Part shown: positions 61,031 to 64,000 of the stretch, piece by piece
How the letters are laid out: each line of letters starts with the position of its first letter
Numbering within the stretch: position 1 is the first letter of the stretch
Source: Pleionea litopenaei
GTDB taxonomy: Bacteria > Pseudomonadota > Gammaproteobacteria > Enterobacterales > Kangiellaceae
DNA: 64,000 nucleotides
Direction: 5' to 3'
NCBI RefSeq assembly: GCF_031198435.1
Contig: NZ_CP133548.1
Span: 2,204,001 to 2,268,000, forward strand
The notes under the pieces: generated by a model
Databases searched by the model: none
Told to the model about the DNA's origin: nothing
Seen by the model: only the letters and a program-made list of their open reading frames with translations
Translations under genes and position numbers: made by a program

Positions 61031-62875
61031 ATGTCGAACGAGATGTCCAGCCAGTCACAAAAGTCCCAACTTAAACTATTAATCGCGCGCGGTAAAGAGC
61101 AGGGCTTCTTGACCTATGCCGAAGTGAATGACCACTTGCCGCCCGACATTGTCGATCCGGATCAAGTCGAAGACATCATTCGCATGATCAACGATATGGG
61201 TATTCAGGTCTTTGAATCTGCCCCAGATGCCGACGCCTTGTTAATGGCAGACTCAGTTGCCGATGAAGAAGCAGCCGAAGAAGCAGCCGCTGCGCTAGCC
61301 AGTGTCGACTCTGACTTTGGCCGCACCACCGACCCAGTGCGTATGTACATGCGTGAAATGGGTACCGTAGAGCTGTTAACTCGCGAAGGTGAGATTGACA
61401 TTGCGAAACGAATTGAAGAAGGCATTCGAGAAGTTGCCGTCGCAATAGCCGAATACCCTGCGACCGTCGAGACGTTACTTGACGACTACGATCGCTTCTT
61501 AGCGGGTGAAATTAAATTATCAGACATCATCACTGGTTTTAGTGATGGCACCGAAGATGACGACATCATTATCGGTGGAACTCACGTTGGCTCAGAAGTC
61601 CCTGAAGATGAGCAAGACGACGACGATGATGATGATGATGACAGCGCCGATGAAGATTTAGGACCGGATCCTGAAGAAGCAGCTGAGAAATTCGCTGCCT
61701 TGCGCAAGCAACATGAAAAGACCGTTAATGCGATTAAAAAGTACGGTCGAGCTCATAAGTCCGCTCAGAAACAAGTAAGCGAGCTGCAAGAGCAATTCAT
61801 GCAATTTAAGTTGCTTCCAAAAGAATTCGATCGCTTAACGTCTAAGATGCGTAACAAGATGGATGCTCTTCGCACTCAAGAGCGTTTAATCATGAAGCTC
61901 GTCGTCGATCAAGGCAAGATGCCACGCAAAACCTTCATTTCAGAATTTCCTGGCAATGAAACCAATACCAAGTGGTTGAACTCACATCTTAGCAAAGACG
62001 TCGCTTATCACGACGCCCTAGAAATGATTGCGGAAGATGTTATTCGTTGCCAAAACAAATTATTACACATCGAAGAAGATACCAACCTTTCAATTGCTGA
62101 GTTTAAAGAAACCAACCGCCGCATGAGCATTGGTGAAGCCAAAGCTCGTCGTGCGAAAAAAGAAATGGTTGAAGCAAACTTACGATTGGTAATTTCGATT
62201 GCCAAAAAATACACCAATCGCGGCCTACAATTCCTCGACTTAATTCAAGAAGGTAACATTGGCTTGATGAAAGCGGTTGATAAATTCGAATATCGACGCG
62301 GCTACAAATTCTCGACTTATGCAACTTGGTGGATCCGTCAAGCGATTACGCGCTCGATTGCCGACCAAGCTCGCACCATTCGTATTCCAGTTCATATGAT
62401 CGAAACCATCAATAAACTGAATCGAATTTCGCGTCAAATGCTACAAGAAATGGGACGTGAGCCACAGCCCGAAGAATTGGCTGTTCGCATGGAAATGCCC
62501 GAAGATAAAATTCGTAAAGTGCTGAAAATTGCAAAAGAGCCAATCTCCATGGAAACACCGATTGGTGATGATGAAGATTCGCATTTAGGTGACTTCATTG
62601 AAGACTCAACTCAAGAGTCTCCAGTAGATTCGGCAACGGCTACCAGTTTGGGAGAAGCGACCAAGGATGTTCTTGCAGGATTAACCGCAAGAGAAGCAAA
62701 AGTTTTACGTATGCGCTTCGGAATTGATATGAATACCGACCACACGCTTGAAGAAGTGGGTAAGCAGTTCGATGTAACTCGTGAGCGAATTCGACAAATT
62801 GAAGCGAAAGCTTTACGTAAACTTCGTCATCCATCTCGCTCTGAAAAATTACGCAGCTTTCTTGACGAGCAGTAA
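61031..62875 (+). CDS. rpoD: RNA polymerase primary sigma factor (sigma-70)
   Basis: The 614-residue protein contains region 1.1 (about 1-80), 1.2 (about 100-135, [20 protein letters not shown]), a large non-conserved insert (about 140-380), regions 2 ([40 protein letters not shown]), 3 and 4 ([22 protein letters not shown]). A run of nine aspartates encoded by GAC/GAT repeats lies at 61616-61642 in the acidic insert. A strong terminator follows. The 60872-61030 gap should hold promoters for it but I cannot assign them. Confidence 0.97.
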   Translation: MSNEMSSQSQKSQLKLLIARGKEQGFLTYAEVNDHLPPDIVDPDQVEDIIRMINDMGIQVFESAPDADALLMADSVADEEAAEEAAAALASVDSDFGRTTDPVRMYMREMGTVELLTREGEIDIAKRIEEGIREVAVAIAEYPATVETLLDDYDRFLAGEIKLSDIITGFSDGTEDDDIIIGGTHVGSEVPEDEQDDDDDDDDDSADEDLGPDPEEAAEKFAALRKQHEKTVNAIKKYGRAHKSAQKQVSELQEQFMQFKLLPKEFDRLTSKMRNKMDALRTQERLIMKLVVDQGKMPRKTFISEFPGNETNTKWLNSHLSKDVAYHDALEMIAEDVIRCQNKLLHIEEDTNLSIAEFKETNRRMSIGEAKARRAKKEMVEANLRLVISIAKKYTNRGLQFLDLIQEGNIGLMKAVDKFEYRRGYKFSTYATWWIRQAITRSIADQARTIRIPVHMIETINKLNRISRQMLQEMGREPQPEELAVRMEMPEDKIRKVLKIAKEPISMETPIGDDEDSHLGDFIEDSTQESPVDSATATSLGEATKDVLAGLTAREAKVLRMRFGIDMNTDHTLEEVGKQFDVTRERIRQIEAKALRKLRHPSRSEKLRSFLDEQ

Positions 62876-62880
62876 TCATT

Positions 62881-62909
62881 AAAAACTCCGCTCTTGCGGA
62901 GTTTTTTTT
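62881..62909 (+). terminator. Intrinsic terminator after rpoD
   Basis: AAAAACTCCGC (62881-62891), loop TCTT and GCGGAGTTTTT (62896-62906), with eight T in all from 62902 to 62909, form a strong rho-independent terminator five bases after the rpoD stop. Confidence 0.93.
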
Positions 62910-62935
62910 CGTCTCGATCACACAGACTCGACGCT

Positions 62936-64000
62936 ATGATGCGATTATGGATTTTTTTACTCTGTCTAGGGATTCTCAGCAGCTTTTCAAGCTCGCTGCA
63001 TGCCACTTATGATTACAAGCCCCTGCCGCCAACGAAAATCCAGTTAAATGATGATACATTAAGAGTTCAACTCAGCGATCCTTTGCCAACTAAAAAGTCG
63101 TCGTTAGATATTTCACCACAAGAAGCCTTTTATTCAGACCGCTATTCATTTGAACAGTTTTCTGAATCAACGGGAGCAAGCCCCAATACGTTTTGGCATA
63201 AATTGACACTTGCCGGTAGTTTCTCAGACAATCGACCACATACCTTTGTAATTAACTTCGATACTTACTATCTACGTCACCTCGACGTTTTTATTTTTGA
63301 TGGTGAAGAGTTAGTGGGTCATCATTCGTTAGGTTTATTAGCAACTAAAGAAGCGCAAATAGATTACAAGGGAGTCTCAGCGCCCTTTTCGATTCGCAAT
63401 GGCCAAGAACTTACCTTACTCATTCGTAAACAGAATGATGGTCCTGGTGTAGCGCCTATAACGATCTACTCTGAAAGCCAATTTGATTTAAATTTAAAAC
63501 GAAACTTTTTGTTCTGGGGCGGCGCTATCGCTCTTCTCATAGCCCTCGCGCTTTACAATGTTTTTGTTTATTCATTAAACCCCGGACGAACCTATCTTTG
63601 GTATCTAGTATTTCACACCCTTACATTTATTTATTTCTCAGCGTTACATGGGTTTGGCTTTCTTATTTGGCCAATCGAAATGCAAGTTTGGTTAGCCCAA
63701 AACATTATGCCAATGAATGTATTATTGATCTGGTCGGCGATTCAGTTTGCACGAGTATTTTTAACCACGGAGGTTCACGCACCTCAACTGCATCGCTTTA
63801 TTATTGTTATTAACATTGTAACGCCCATTGCACTCATACTCACTTATTGGCTGCCCGAGTATTACACCTTGCCACTGTTTTTTGTGTACCAAGTGGCCGC
63901 CTCTATTTTTGGGCTTGCATTAGGCGCTTCGGCTTTAATCAATGGTTTCCGACCAGCTCGGTACTTCTTTATCAGTTGGATGTGCGTTATTGTTGGTGCC
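62936..64000 (+). CDS. 7TM-DISM receptor, N-terminal part (cut by window edge)
   Basis: The frame is open from the ATG at 62936 to the edge, about 355 residues. A signal peptide (MMRLWIFLLCLGIL, ending near LHA) precedes a 7TMR-DISM extracellular domain (about 45-185; segment FWHKLTLAG, HTFVINFDTYYLRHLDVFIFDG shown here by its YYLRHLDVF core), then membrane helices start near residue 188 (FLFWGGAIALLIALALYNVF) and continue. The cytoplasmic output, usually a GGDEF, histidine kinase or adenylate cyclase domain, is outside the window. Confidence 0.88.
   Translation, partial: MMRLWIFLLCLGILSSFSSSLHATYDYKPLPPTKIQLNDDTLRVQLSDPLPTKKSSLDISPQEAFYSDRYSFEQFSESTGASPNTFWHKLTLAGSFSDNRPHTFVINFDTYYLRHLDVFIFDGEELVGHHSLGLLATKEAQIDYKGVSAPFSIRNGQELTLLIRKQNDGPGVAPITIYSESQFDLNLKRNFLFWGGAIALLIALALYNVFVYSLNPGRTYLWYLVFHTLTFIYFSALHGFGFLIWPIEMQVWLAQNIMPMNVLLIWSAIQFARVFLTTEVHAPQLHRFIIVINIVTPIALILTYWLPEYYTLPLFFVYQVAASIFGLALGASALINGFRPARYFFISWMCVIVGA

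Noticed and set aside
1-64000. CRISPR arrays, tRNA genes, prophage or insertion sequences
   Set aside because: No regular spaced repeats, no cloverleaf-like sequences, and no transposase, integrase or phage structural motifs were seen on reading both strands.

Overview
This window looks like chromosomal core DNA from a moderately AT-rich, probably marine, aerobic gammaproteobacterium. A member of the Oceanospirillales/Kangiella-like group is my guess; there is no 16S gene here to test it. The backbone is a stretched version of a neighbourhood known from E. coli: glnE, a ygiF-like CYTH/CHAD gene, a ygiM-like SH3 gene, cca, uppP, folB, plsY, tsaD, rpsU, dnaG, rpoD appear in that order, with blocks of other genes between them. 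I see no rRNA, tRNA, CRISPR array, prophage or insertion sequence.

Layout. 1-5.6 kb: the start of glnE (minus strand, cut by the edge), then a PspB-like small membrane protein, LemA and a long M48 protease (an envelope stress group), and dapE behind a hairpin leader that covers its ribosome binding site. 5.8-11.5 kb (minus): an OlsF-like two-domain acyltransferase, an LpxH-like phosphoesterase, an aspartate kinase and a CYTH-CHAD triphosphatase. 11.6-14.6 kb (plus): DUF47 plus Pit phosphate transporter, then SH3 and DUF1289 proteins. 14.7-18.5 kb: a soluble hybrid histidine kinase and a NarL-type two-component pair. 18.5-31.5 kb: a mixed metabolic region with a GFA protein, MobA, a phospholipase A2-like secreted protein, PrpE, a SulP/universal stress pair, a PepSY protein, a frameshifted PhzF gene with an ABM-domain partner, an M16 protease and a beta carbonic anhydrase. 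31.7-40 kb: RsmF, a GGDEF/EAL protein, and the GspA/GspB secretin-assembly pair.

40-51.3 kb: DUF4870, cca, uppP, a tightly overlapping MidA-folM-folK-folB folate cluster, plsY, an M20 peptidase, a TPR/transglutaminase-like lipoprotein and tsaD. 51.4-55.5 kb (minus): a thiamine salvage operon with a clear TPP riboswitch, a TonB-dependent receptor, a YkoF-like thiamine-binding protein, a PnuC-family permease (PnuT type) and a ThiK-like phosphotransferase. Together these could carry thiamine across the outer membrane and inner membrane and trap it by phosphorylation. 55.6-63 kb: a DUF1704 HExxxH metallopeptidase, then rpsU, yqeY, a diguanylate cyclase on the opposite strand, dnaG and rpoD. The window ends inside a 7TM-DISM receptor.

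The items most worth a second look are the thiamine operon with its lone YkoF-like protein, the dapE leader hairpin, the PhzF frameshift, the 641-residue LemA-linked M48 protease, the OlsF-like acyltransferase and the DUF1704 peptidase. I found nothing I can defend as a wholly new system. Several start codons were moved to positions with a better ribosome binding site, and this is stated in each entry.
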